In this document: positions 25,447-37,116 of the stretch, piece after piece
How positions within the stretch are numbered: the first letter of the stretch is position 1
How the letters are laid out: every line of letters begins with the position of its first letter
Origin: Theocolax elegans
Taxonomy: Eukaryota > Arthropoda > Insecta > Hymenoptera > Cerocephalidae
Reading direction: 5' to 3'
Assembly: GCA_026168455.1 (NCBI GenBank)
Contig: CM047426.1
Span: forward strand, 55,383,761 to 55,447,760
DNA length: 64,000 nucleotides
Made by a program: the position numbers and the translations under genes
Notes under the pieces: generated by a model
What the model was told of the DNA's origin: nothing
The model's database searches: none
What the model saw: the letters and a program-made list of their open reading frames with translations, nothing else

Positions 25447-27206
25447 CCCGGTTAAAAAAATTCACGCTGATTCAGTACTGGTTTCATATTGAAATCAATA
25501 TGAAATCATCACTGCATCAATATAAAATCATCACCGAATCAGAGTAAAATCAGTACTGAATCAGCAGTAACTTTTTCCCAAAACGCAGAATTGAATTGGT
25601 ACAGAATCAGTACAAAAACAAGATTGAATCAGTACAAAATCGGTATTAAATGTTTACTGAATCTGCAATGAATCAGTTACACGCAGAGTAATAAAATAAT
25701 AAAAATTAATTTATATGTGGTTAATAAAAGTGATTAATCACATGATTTTTTACATGTTGAATAATACGTGATTATTTCGAACCAATTTGGCATGTGAAAA
25801 ATCACGTGTGAAAATACATATGTTTAAGCACGTGTTATAAAGAAAAAAATAATATAATGTTATTGCATGAATTTATTATAATTGTTTAGATAATTTATTA
25901 TTAATAACACCTATCATTATTGTCCAAAACGTCCAGCTAGATTTTTATAGGTATTCATTGTAAATTTCCAAGAAAAAGGCCGTATGTAGTATAATTCTCT
26001 AAAAAAATGATGTAAAAACAAATAAAATTGCCAAAAAAAATATAAAATAAATAAAAAGAAGTATTACACATTTTTCTGTTCATGTTAGTTATTCACCCAT
26101 CCACTTATTAACCGCGGCCAATTCTGCTCAACTTTCATGATCAATTATTTCTCAGTCTATTCTCAATGCTACATTCACGAACAGTTACAAAGATAAGTAA
26201 TAAAAATATATTTGTAGACGTTTCAAAAAGCCCAGTTAGAATTTATTTTAATGAAATTAATTTTATGGAATAAACATATTTTTAAAAATATGAACACTTT
26301 CATACAGGTTAAAATTTTTATGTACATTTTGGTACCATATTACAAGAACAATATATATTTAGTAATATATTGCAGCAATTTCATATTAATTTTAACTAAG
26401 CTTTTTGAAACGTCTACAAATATGATTTTATTATCTTTGTAACTGTTTGTGAATGTAGCATTGAGAATAGACTGGGAAATAGTTGATCATGAAAGTTAAC
26501 CAGCATTGGCCGCGGTTAATAAGTGGATGGGTGAATAACTAACATGAACAGAAAAATGTGTAATACTTCTTTTTATTTATTTTATGTTTTTTTTGCCAAT
26601 TTTATTTGTTTTTAAATAAGTTTTTTAGAGAATTATACTACATACGGCCTTTCTCTTGGAAATTTACAATGAATACCTATAAAAACCTAGCTGGGCGTTT
26701 TGGACAATAACGCTAGATGTTATTAATAATAAATTATCTAAACAATTATAATAAATATATGTAATAACATTATATTATTTTTTTTCTTTATAACACGTGC
26801 TTAAGCATGTATTTTCACACGTGATTTTTCACATGCCAAATTGGTTCGAAATAATCACGTTATTCAACATGTAAAAAATCATGTGATTAATCACTTTTAT
26901 TAACCACATATAAATTAATTTTTATTATTTTATTACTCTGCGTGTAACTCTGATTCATTGCAGATTCAGTAAACATTCAATACCGATTTTGTACTGATTC
27001 AATCTTGTTTTTGTACTGATTCTGTACCAATTCAATTCTGCTTTTTGGGAAAAAGTTACTGCTGATTCAGTACTTACTGATTTTACTCTGATTCGGTGAT
27101 GATTTTATATTGATGCAGTGATGATTTCATATTGATTTCAATATGATTTCAATATTGAAATCAATATGAAATCAGTATTGAATCAGCGTGAATTTTTTTA
27201 ATAGAT
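25447..27206. mobile_element. Foldback element with 785-bp inverted arms
   Basis: Arms at about 25447-26231 and 26400-27206 are inverted copies separated by only about 168 bp. Both outer ends carry TTAAAAAAATTCACGCTGATTC or its complement. The arms are filled with permutations of TGATTCAGTACTGATT. Comparison with the uninterrupted repeat near 48505 shows an empty site GCATAGTAA; the filled site reads GCATA, element, ATAGTAAG, so a 2-3 bp TA/ATA duplication is likely. No transposase ORF; the 63-residue ORF in the loop is not supported. A non-autonomous DNA element of unknown superfamily. Confidence 0.8.
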
Positions 27207-27658
27207 ATAGTAAGTTAATTTTTCCAAATGTTCAGTGGAGTAAATAATTGTTTAAAAAAGTCAAATAGCGGTTACTTTGTAACTTCAAGTAGCTGTACCT
27301 CGGCGTAAAAAATTTTTCGGATGCTTATATTTTGAAAAAAGTCTTTATATCATAGTTTTTTACAATATATATTCTTTAAGTTTAGCCACATTGAAACTCC
27401 ACGTGCACAATGTTTTTTAAAAAATTCAATATTTTTACTGATATATATATATCGCGAGAATTCCATGTCTAATCAGTAGATGAAATTTAAAAATTATTGG
27501 TATTTTGTTAAACAACTCCTTTATGGACCTAGAATGTAAACAAATTTGTAGATGTTTCATTTAGATATGACAAATGTTATTAATAAACAAAAAACACATA
27601 TTTTACTGTTTAGCACTTGTATGACGAATTTTCATAACTCATTATTCAAAATATGTGC
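27207..27658 (+). repeat. Left terminal inverted repeat, part 2
   Basis: Complementary to about 48125-48495. Ends in AAAATATGTGC; the last four bases (GTGC, 27655-27658) are the left target-site duplication of the Gypsy element. Confidence 0.8.
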
Positions 27659-28714
27659 TGTAACGGTAAACGGTTCACGCGAGACGAAAATCGTACCGAT
27701 CGCGTGAGTCTACCGTTGAAGATGCGTAAAGCGCATGCACGAGCGCGTCGGAGAGCCGGTGTGCACAACACACCGGCAGTATCGTTCGAGCCTCGAACTA
27801 ACACGGATCGGGAATCGTGCGGAAGGAAGGATAAGGCGTACCCCGCGAGTGAGGTGTGCTGTAGGACGAGAGTATTAGAGAGAGAGAGAGAGAGGGTACG
27901 AGACCGAAGGAAGCGAGGCACGCACCGTCCCCCAGGATCGTCTCCAGAGAAACGTAAGTCCTGGCCAGGCAATAGCGTATTTATTATCACCGTATAGCGA
28001 GCGAAACCGGCGACGGGATACGCGCGGTATCCCGACGCAGAAGTATACGAGAGATTAGCCGCTCTCGTCGCGACACTCTCTCTCGCCCCGTAAAACCCGA
28101 TTACGGCAAACCGGAGTGCTACACACTCCGGCGCGATCGCAACCCAGCGATAAAAATTACAGAGCCAGGTAACCGATACCTGGCGAATATAACCTCCTCC
28201 CGGGTAGATCGAGACCGCGAGTCTCAACGCGTATATTGCGGCGGGCGCACACACACACACGTCATCGTGTATTTTGTATTTTTCATAGGTTACGCGGATA
28301 GTCTTGTCTGCTTTGAGCCAAGGTTCGACCTTGCCTTGGCTCACACTATTGTAACATTTCTTTTATTCTTATTTCGCATCAATAAATTAATTAATCACTT
28401 CTAATCCCGAGTTATATTAATTAACCGACGATTACTCCCTGTCCCCGAAGGCGAATACCGCCATGCCCCGCGGGTGTCGTGCATTGTACTGCGCACGACA
28501 CATAACTGAGTAGCCGAGTACGAGCATCGACGGAGGATAAGTGTACACTAGGTAAGTGCACACATTGTACACAGGGAAGACGTCGTCGTGCGGAGCTTGA
28601 GGCTTAGCTGTCTGGTAATACAGCTGATCGGTACACGGAGAATATTTCCTGTGCATTGAGGATATGCGCAGGACAATTAAAACCCTCCTGACGTACGAGA
28701 ATAACCCTGTTACA
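27659..28714 (+). repeat. 5' LTR of the Gypsy element (1056 bp)
   Basis: Starts TGTAACGG and ends CTGTTACA. It differs from the 3' LTR by scattered substitutions and lacks about 35 bp present at 38062-38099. The ORFs seen on its minus strand are shadows. A (GA) run near 27870 and a (CA) run near 28250 are shared by both LTRs. Confidence 0.9.
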
Positions 28715-30250
28715 ACTGTCGCCCAACACGTGAGTTTCCTTGGGATAGGGAAAATTATAGCAAGTGATAACCAAAACGTGAGTTTCCTCGGGATAGGAAA
28801 AATTTTCCATTTAGTTGAATTTTGTACTTCGGACGTTATTTTACATATAAACCGCAACGAGTGGTTGCGAGTACGTTGCCAGTTCGTCGCGACGAACATA
28901 TGTAAACAACAACACGAGCCGAGTACAAACGAACATAATTCTCGGAATTAACTCGAAATAATACTTATTATTTTCGAAATAAGACTTATTATTTTCGATT
29001 TAAATTAAATTTAAAATTCGAGTTAGATAAATTTGCCATAGTAATAATTTATAACATATATAAATTTTATAAACAAATTAAATTTTTCCCCAAAGTGAAA
29101 ATTTTTGTTCAAGTTTTCCAAATTTTCCCAAAAATTAAAAATTTTCCAAATTTTCCGAAATTTTCAATTTTTTCAAATTTTACAAAATTTTCAGAATTTT
29201 TAAGTCTATTCAAAATTTTCCGAAATTTTCAAATTTTTTGAAATTTTCAAATTTTTAGAAATTTTCAAATTTTTTGAGGTTTTCAAATTTTCGAGATTTT
29301 CAAGATGTTTTTAAATTTTTCGAAATTTAAAAATCTTTCATAATTTCTTTAGATTTTTAGAAAATTTTCAAATTTTTCACATTTGCAAAATTTTTTGTAG
29401 GTTTTCGGAATTTGTCCAATTTTCACAACTTTTTCGGAATTCGTAAAGTTTTCCGAATATTTCGAATTATTTTGTAATCCTCGAAAAGGTATTATTATTT
29501 TTTTTTTGCGGTAAACTGGAAAATTTTTCGAAGTGAATAATACGATTTCACAAATCGAAAAATAAAGTGTGTGCGTCGGAAAAATACGAGCGCTAGAACG
29601 ATACCCTTAGAATTGTAATTTCTCGTTATATATTTCTGCGTAGCATAATAGGCGAGAGAGAGACAATAGATTTGGTGTAAAGTGTACGCTAAGCTTTAAC
29701 CAATTAATTAATTAGTTAATTAATTGGCATTAATTTAGTATTATAAAATAAATAAAAAGACTTATGATTAAAGTCCCCTTTTTTTTTATATAAATTTTCT
29801 TTAGTTTCATTTATCAATCAGAATTATCTTGATACACGTCTCAATAAATTTTAATTGACGTGCTGAAAGATTGTGTGGGCAAAAATAAAACACTTATTGT
29901 TTTATTCGGGTTATTTTAATTTTTTAAATTAAGGAGGTGATTGTAATACCCACATTTAATATTTATTATTTAATTATTAAACTCCAACTCTGGCATAATC
30001 AAACCAGACTCGCAATAACCCACACAATCTTACATTAGCGTACACGGTAGGACAAAGCCAGAGCAACCCAATAGTTAGGCCGTATAGTCCAATCATATAT
30101 ATTTTTTGTATTTTGCGATTATAATTGTGTGCCTTAGGGAAAACGCGAGCGAACGACCCCACGATAGCCGCGCAATTGGACAGCTCTGGTAAAGCGAATT
30201 AAATTATTTTTTTATATTGTAAATTATTTATTTAAATCGTAATTACAAAT
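28715..30250 (+). other. 5' leader of the Gypsy element
   Basis: The leader begins ACTGTCGCCCAACACG, where the primer-binding site should lie; the expected TGG is TGT, so the site is changed or the guess is wrong. Direct copies of ACGTGAGTTTCCT-GGGATAGG sit near 28728 and 28776. About 29080-29480 is low-complexity sequence of AAATTTTC permutations. A perfect-looking palindrome of TTAATTAATTAGTTAATTAATT lies near 29701. No convincing coding sequence; the 61-residue minus ORF at 29977-30162 is not supported. Confidence 0.7.
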
Positions 30251-31087
30251 ATGGCGTGTTCGACACAACAGAAGATCGAAGACTGGTGCTTGTTTTATGG
30301 GGACAAAGATATATACCAATATCTTAACGACCTGTCGCTCAAAAACACAGGCAATAAGTTCGATAAATTAGGTCGTCTGACAAAATGGCTCTTAGGCGAA
30401 TACGAACCATGTGATTTCGTAGAAGAACCTGAGCAGGATGAAATCACCGTCTGGCAACATCGAGAAGAGCTCAGGAAAAGCTTCATCGGCAAGTATAGCT
30501 CGGCAGAACACCCGTGGGAGAACTCAACGATAGATGACAACACAAGTCATCCATTAGTAACTCTGAACAATGACGAAAGAGTTAAAGAAAATTTGGAATC
30601 GAGTCGTAAAAGAGTTCAACAACACCAGGATAATGAAACCACCAAAAGATTGGAGGAAACCACGGAAACACAGTCAGTAAACGACAAAGCTGCCGATGAT
30701 ACTACGAACGATGAACAACATCCAAGCAGAATACGACTCACTGCAACAGACGGAGGATCGTTCGAAATCCCATTAGAATTCGCAAGCTTCATGAAAGGAA
30801 TGTCAGACACAGTTAAGCAATTAACTGAAAAAGTGAACGCGCTGACATCCGCGCAAAACCAACCAATTCTAACAAGCACTAGATTGGACCAGCCACGACA
30901 CGAAGCCCGTAACCAACGACAGCAGGTAGGATTCCAGGACACGCTGACGTACCATTACCTGGACAACACAGACGTACCACCGCAGCCTGGGAGGGGGGGA
31001 ACTTCCAAGGTCAAGAAAGACTTGGAAATACGAGTGGTACCAGGACCGAAAACAGCACCTGGCAGAGAACTACAGGACAGTCCATGA
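30251..31087 (+). pseudogene. gag: gag, N-terminal part
   Basis: A 278-residue ORF in the position of gag, after the leader and before the capsid-like ORF. It starts at the first ATG after the leader. The first 90 residues look globular; residues 90-170 are polar, Lys/Glu/Gln-rich and probably disordered or coiled; residues 190-210 contain a short possible coiled coil. It ends in TGA at 31085-31087, overlapping the next ORF by an ATGA. In related elements Gag is one polyprotein, so a one-base shift near 31060-31090 is the likely cause of the split; a genuine second start is the alternative. Function as structural Gag is inferred from position. Confidence 0.7.
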
Positions 31088-32031
31088 GAGACGTCGGTCA
31101 GGTTGCCCGGAAATGGGGACTGCAATTCGCAGCGGATGACGACCAGAGCATAGACTCGTTCCTTGAAAGAGGCGAGGAATGTCGGATTCTGGCTAATCTG
31201 TCAGAAAACGAACTTCTAAGTTCATTGCCAGAGTTGTTCAAAGGTGTTGCAGCACTCTGGTACAAAAATGAAAGAGGCACATGGTCGACATGGTCCGAAT
31301 TCCAGAAAGAAGCTCGTCACTGGTTTGGGACTAATAGGCGGTTCCAAAAGAGATTGATTGCGGAAATCAACTCTAGATATCAAGGACCCGGAGAAAAGAC
31401 ACGGGATTATATTACGTGCCTAGTCCACATGATACGGAGGCTCGATCCAATCCCAAGGGTCGAGCAACAGCTGGACACTCTACATGGCAACCTGCGCCCC
31501 GAAATACAGAACTTGGTGCGTAGGACGGACTGCGATTCGGTCCACACGCTACTTGACCTTGCTGTCGAAGCCGAACTTACACTGGAGGGCCAGAAGGCAT
31601 ATAGACACCCACCACCACCCGAGACGGCCTTAATCCCCGAATCGGCCTACAAGCCGGAGGACGAATAGAAGGCTAAAATGAAGATTGCGGCGGTGCAACC
31701 GACAGCACCGAATAAGAGGACGGCGAAAGATTCGCCAGAAGACTTGGCAAAAACTCTGGCCAAAGTTCTGGAAGAGAAGATGAGAGAATTCGTCCTTTCG
31801 ATGACCACATCCCGGAGCGGAATTGGTAAACCGAGGGAACCAAATCGGACGAAGAATGCGAAGGGTTCCGCCGAAAGGACGTACGGCGGATCGAAAGAGA
31901 AAACAGACAATCAGATCGTGAGCGCAAGACCGCAAGCCACACAACCACTGAAATGCTTTGGTTGCGGACGGCTAGGGTATAAGCGCGCAGATTGTCCGGA
32001 CTGTTCGGGAAACGCAAACAGGAGCGGTTGA
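31084..32031 (+). pseudogene. gag: gag, capsid and nucleocapsid part with a nonsense codon
   Basis: Residues 1-194 (31084-31668) show the pattern of the Retrotrans_gag capsid family: a W-Y-K segment followed by aromatic positions, a Phe-rich helix, and a D-x-I-x-C region. An in-frame TAG at 31666-31668 interrupts it; the same frame continues to the TGA at 32029-32031. The continuation carries a zinc knuckle at 31950-31995 with spacing C-x2-C-x4-Y-x4-C: the usual His is Tyr (TAT at 31978-31980), a probable inactivating CAT-to-TAT change. The end overlaps pol by 40 bases in the -1 frame, with a frameshift signal in the overlap. Confidence 0.8.
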
Positions 32032-35000
32032 AAAGGGTCGTCCCCGTTCCTGCCCCGCGTAAGACCCGAACAGATACCCCGATCACAGCGGAGCGCTGTG
32101 AAGAGAGCTCGGCAATAAAAGAGTCGTCGGAAGTGCCGACGATATCAGCTGAGTCCGAGAGATGTAGCGGCTGCCTCAGCCCGAATTCTGTGAGATCGAC
32201 GGAAAAGTCGGATCAACACCAGATAGCGGCCGCTACTAGAGATCTGGATGATAGGGCTGGAGGAGAAGACCCTCCGAGTGAAAAAGAAACTCGTTGGTGG
32301 GTCCAAGTGGGCATTGCCGGCTACCGTGTACGCGCCTTGTTCGATACGGGAGCATCGCGCACGGTAATGGGTTCAATTGGTCTACAATTGGCCACGGCCT
32401 GCGGCTGTCCACTCATCCCGAGCAACGGAAGGAAAGCGAAAGTGTCAGGAAACCAGACGGTGGCGATCGCTGGTTACGTAGACCTGCCTTTCGAGGTTGC
32501 CGGGGTAAAGCGAGATATTCGCGTAGCCGTACTTCCGGACGATCAAATCGACTGTTACGTCGGAGCGGACTTCATCCGTGGTTTTGGCGCAGTTTTGGAT
32601 CCAAACGAGAATAAACTTTGGATCAAAGCGGCCAACAAGTCCGTAGATCTGGAAGAAGCGAGCATATCGCGAATCGATGCGTTCGAGGTAGCATCGATCG
32701 GACTAGCAGACTTATTGCCAGAGGAGCAAGAAAGACTGCTAGCACTGGCTGACCGATACCTGGGTACAACGGGGAGGCCGTTGGGGTGTACCTCCTTGAT
32801 TGAGCACGCGATCGACGTGGGTGCGACGCGGCCGATCAAGCAGAAATATTATCCCATCTCTAAGCGAATAGAGGAGGAGATGCACACCCAGGTTAAAGAG
32901 ATGCTCGACGCAGGGGTGATCGAGCCATCAACCAGTGGATGGTCAAGCCCCGTAGTAATGGTCCGTAAACCTAACAGGAAGTATCGGTTCTGTATTGACT
33001 ATCGGAAGGTCAATGCAGTATCGAAAACCGATGCTTACCCACTGCCTAACATGGACGGCATACTACGGAAGCTCAAGAACGCGAGGTACATCAGCACGCT
33101 AGACTTGAGTAGCGCGTACCACCAGATACCGCTAAGACTGGAGTCGGCGGCTATTACCGCGTTCACAGTACGTGGGCTAGGCTTATTCCAATTTAAAAGG
33201 ATGCCTTATGGCCTATCCCAGGCGGGAGCCACGTTCTAAAGGTTAGTGGACAAAATCATAGGGCCTGAGCTCGAGCCCTATGCATTTTCGTACCTCGATG
33301 ATATAATCATCGCCACAGAGACCTTTGAGGAACACGAGAAGTGGCTAAAGTATGTCCTGAAGAGAATTAACGAGGCTAGTCTCACAGTGAATCGGGATAA
33401 AAGTGTATTTGGACGTACTGAGGTGAGATACCTCGGAGTGCTGGTAAATCGCGATGGAATCAGACCAGACCCCGAGAAAATCGAGCCGATCATTAATTAT
33501 CCGGTGCCCAAGAATCTGAAACAACTTAGAAGATTCCTTGGTATGGGTTCGTGGTACCGGAAATTCTTACGAGACTTTGCTACCTTGGCCGAGCCGCTGA
33601 CAAGGCTTACCAAGAAGGACCGTAAGTTTGAATGGCTCGAGGAGCAGCAACAGGCATTCGATCAGATTAAGGCGCTGATCGCAACTGCTCCCGTCCTAGC
33701 GAGGCCGGAGTTCGATGTGCAGTTCGTTATACAGACGGATGCAAGCGACACTGGCATTGGCGCAGTACTCCTCCAGGTGATTAACGGAGAAGAACGAGTA
33801 CTGGAATTCGCCAGCAGGACGTTAAACCAGGCCGAACGCAATTACAGCGTTACGGAACGAGAATGCCTGGCGGTTATATGGGCGATTGGGAAATATAGAC
33901 CTTATATCGAAGGCTATCATTTCCGCGTCATAACCGACCACAGTAGCTTACGTTGGCTGCGTAGCTTACACAGCCCAACGGGTAGGTTAGCGCGATGGGC
34001 GTTAGAGTTGCAGGGACACAGCTTTGATGTGGAGCATCGAAAAGGCGCCCTGAACTACGTACCCGACGCGCTATCACGGATGGGCGAGGAGGAGGCCCTC
34101 GCCATCGACGCAATGTCTTGGGTAGAGGAGTCCCAAGACGAGTGGTTTCAGAATTGGCTGAAACGAGTAAAATCTAGTCCAAGGGATTTTCCTCGTTGGA
34201 AGTGTGTCGGAGGACGACTATACTTCCACAAGCCGAACGAGTTGATCGACGAAACACTCGGAGACGAGGACGCGTGGAAGTTAGTGATTCCAAAGGAACA
34301 CCGAAAAGCGGTCCTCGAGGAAAGCCACGACTCTCCTACGTCTGGCCATGCTGGACGTGAGAAGACGTTTGCCAGTCTGGCTAAGTATTACTACTGGCCA
34401 GGTTATTACGCCGACGTGAAGGACTACGTGCGCCGTTGTCTCGTCTGTCAACAATGCAAGGTGGATCAGCGACCACCTGCAGGACTGATGGGAAAACGCA
34501 CAGTCGAGCGTCCCTGGCAAGTCGTGGCAGGGGATATCACCGGACCCTTTGTAAGGAGCAAGGGCGGATACGAATACATCCTCGTATTCTTGGATCTATT
34601 CACCCGGTGGGCGGAGTGTGTACCAATTCGCAAAGCCAACGCGAAAACCATTCTCAAGGAGTTCAAAGAGAGAATAGTTTTAAGATTTGGTACTCCCGAG
34701 GTATATCTTTCGGATAACGGTACTGAATTTAAAAATAAGGCCGTCGACGAATACCTACAAGAGGTGGGGATACACCATACCACCACTCCGCCATATTTCC
34801 CCCAAGCGAATCCGGTTGAACGCGTCAACCGAACGCTGAAAACCAGGATTGTGGCTTTCATCGAAGAAAACCACAATACCTGGGACGAGAAATTGCCGGA
34901 GCTTGTATTCTCGTTGAACAACACCGTCCACGAGTCGACGGGTACGACTCCGGCAATGCTAAATTACGGACGAGAGCCTATGCCCCCCGGTACCATCAAG

Positions 35001-35717
35001 AGGAACCAAGAACAGGCTGGCATAGAAGAGGAGCAGCACCATAAGATAAAATCGTGGCAAGAGCGACTTCGAAAGCTCAGGGAAGTACATGAGTCTGCAG
35101 CTGCACGCTCAGACCAACAACATGAGCGGCAAGCAAGCTATTATAACGCTAAAAGGAGGGACACACCTTTCACCGTAGGAGATATGGTGTGGAAGAAGAA
35201 CAGAGTCCTATCCTCAGCAGCTCAAGGTATTTCGGCTAAGCTGGCTCCAAAGGCGACAGGTCCGTATATCATAATAGGCCAACCAGGATCCAATACTTAT
35301 ACGTTGTTGGATAAAGACGGTAAGGTGACCGACCTGGCACACGCCGAACACCTTAAACACTGCATTTCACCGGATCTCGACGCAGATGAGGAAGAAGAAC
35401 ATCCGCCGAGGGACATCGAGGGACAAGGGACGACGCGCGACCCGCCCCATGCGAGCGTACAGTCACCAAATTGCGTGCAGACTCCTGCGCGAGTCATAGC
35501 GGGTGACACCAGCGTGCGAGAACAGACACCTGCGAGAGTCAAAACGCCGAACGTACGAAAACGCGGCCGTCCGCGAAAATCCGCAAAAATCGTCGCGAGA
35601 CCCCACGGGAAGAACATAGTGAAACGCGGTGTAGTAAATAATGACGTCGAATCCGTACTCGAGAGATCAGGGTCATCAGTAGTCCGTAGAAAGACGCGCG
35701 CGCAAGCGAAGCGATAG
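31992..35717 (+). pseudogene. pol: pol: protease, reverse transcriptase, RNase H, integrase
   Basis: One frame broken by a single TAA at 33237-33239. The flanking residues (A-T-F before, R-L-V-D after) are those that normally surround a Gln, so CAA-to-TAA is likely. Before the stop: aspartic protease D-T-G at residues 118-120 and the first RT motifs (C-I-D-Y-R, L-D-L-S-S-A-Y-H-Q-I). After the stop (residues counted from 33246): RT Y-L-D-D at 16-19; RNase H D165, D231, D274; integrase zinc-binding H361, H368, C398, C401; catalytic D430, D490, E525 with 34 residues between the last two; a GPY-type module near 665-690; and an AT-hook-like RGRPRK at 773-778 in a basic tail. It would make the enzymes for reverse transcription and integration, but the nonsense codon cuts RT before its active site. 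Translation likely depends on the frameshift signal. Confidence 0.95.
32007..32052 (+). promoter_or_regulatory. Predicted -1 ribosomal frameshift signal (gag/pol)
   Basis: Heptamer GGGAAAC at 32007-32013 sits in the gag frame as G-GGA-AAC, the X-XXY-YYZ form. After five spacer bases a 9-bp stem can form between 32019-32027 (CAGGAGCGG) and 32044-32052 (CCGTTCCTG), with one G-U pair. The pol frame is exactly -1 and opens at 31992; the gag stop lies inside the stem. Seen in sequence; activity is inferred. Confidence 0.75.
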
Positions 35718-36088
35718 TGAAAATAGTATTAATCACTATATAAATAATTTGCTGACGTAGACGGATGCCAATACTGAACTCGATTCAACGAGTTCGCCGT
35801 CGAAAAGATGAAAGAGCACTAACGCTATTTTGTGTGTGGTTGGCAGGGGATACATAACCTATGTACATGCCCCAGTCGGTCGAACCACCACTAGCTAAGT
35901 CAGAAAGAGCCGATAGCTCCTGACAAATCTGAGTCAGGACCAGTTCACCAGGGTAAAAATCCCCTGGCAATCGAAATCGTGAAATAAAGCGATTTCATTC
36001 CGTACCAGAACCCCTAACCACATCCTGACGTGTCTAGGAAAGGTCAGAGCATGATATATAGGAATATACCTTGCGTCTGGAAGGGGGG
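35718..36088 (+). other. 3' untranslated region and polypurine tract of the Gypsy element
   Basis: No ORF of note. It ends in the purine tract GGAAGGGGGG (36079-36088) immediately before TGTAACGG, the plus-strand primer of reverse transcription. The part from about 35869 onward is repeated at 36892-37116. Confidence 0.85.
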
Positions 36089-37116
36089 TGTAACGGTAAA
36101 CGGTTCACGCGAGACGAAAATCGTACCGATCGCGTGAGTCTACCGTTGAAGACGCGTAAGGCGCATGCGCGAGCGCGTCGGAGAGCCGGTGTGCACGACA
36201 CACCGGCAGTATCGTTCGAACCTCGAACAACACGAGATCGGAAATCGTTCGAGAGGGAAAATAAAGCGTGCCCCGTGAGAGAAGTGTACCGTAGGACGAG
36301 GGATTTACAGAGAGAGGGAGAGTACGAGACCGAAGGGAACGAGACACGTGCCGTCCACCCCGAGATCATCCTCTGACTAGCGTAAGTCCTGGCCAGGCCA
36401 TATCCGGTTTATTATCACCGTATCGCGAGCGAAACCGGCGACGGGATACGCGCGGTATCCCGACGCATAAGTATACGAGAGGTTAGCCGCTCTCGTCGCG
36501 ACACTCTCTCTCGCCCTGTAAATCCCGATTACGGCAAACCGGAGTGCTACACACTCCGGCGCGATCGCAACCCAGCGATAAACACCGCGGAGCCAGGTAA
36601 CCGATACCTGGCGAATATAACCTCCTCCCGGGTAGATCGAGACCGCGAGTCTCGACGCGTATATTGCGGCGGGCGCACACACACACACGTCATCGTGTAT
36701 TTTGTGTTTTCCATAGGTTACGCGAATAGCCTTGTTTGCTTTGAGCCAAGGTTCGACCTTGCCTTGGCTCACACTATTGTAACGTTTCTTTTATACTTAT
36801 TTCGTATTAATAAATTAATTAATCACTTCTAATTCCGAGTTATCTTAATTAACCGGCGATTACTCCCTGTCCCCGAAGGCGAATACCGCTAGCCCCAGTC
36901 GGTCGAACCACCACTAGCTAAGTCAGAAAGAGCCGATAGCTCCTGACAAATCTGAGTCAGGACCAGTTCACCAGGGGTAAAAATCCCCTGGCAATCGAAT
37001 CGTGAAATAAAGCGATTTCATTTCATTCCGTACCAGAACCCCTAACCACATCCTGACGTGTCTAGGAAAGGTCAGAGCATGATATATAGGAATATACCTT
37101 GCGTCTGGAAGGGGGG
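36089..37116 (+). repeat. Duplicated partial LTR plus second 3' UTR copy
   Basis: 36089-36891 is an LTR copy that stops before its last quarter, at GAATACCGC. It is followed by a repeat of the 3' UTR (36892-37108) and a second polypurine tract ending at 37116. The whole forms a tandem duplication of about 1.03 kb spanning the UTR and most of the LTR. The junction falls where LTR and UTR share the word TGCCCC, suggesting template switching or unequal exchange at microhomology. Confidence 0.9.

Noticed and set aside
27646..28344. 232-residue minus-strand ORF
   Set aside because: It runs through the 5' LTR antisense; the equivalent LTR copies break it into shorter frames, and it shows no known domain.
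31084..31087. ATGA overlap as genuine termination-reinitiation between two gag ORFs
   Set aside because: Not excluded, but other inactivating changes in the same element make a simple frameshift in a single gag more likely.
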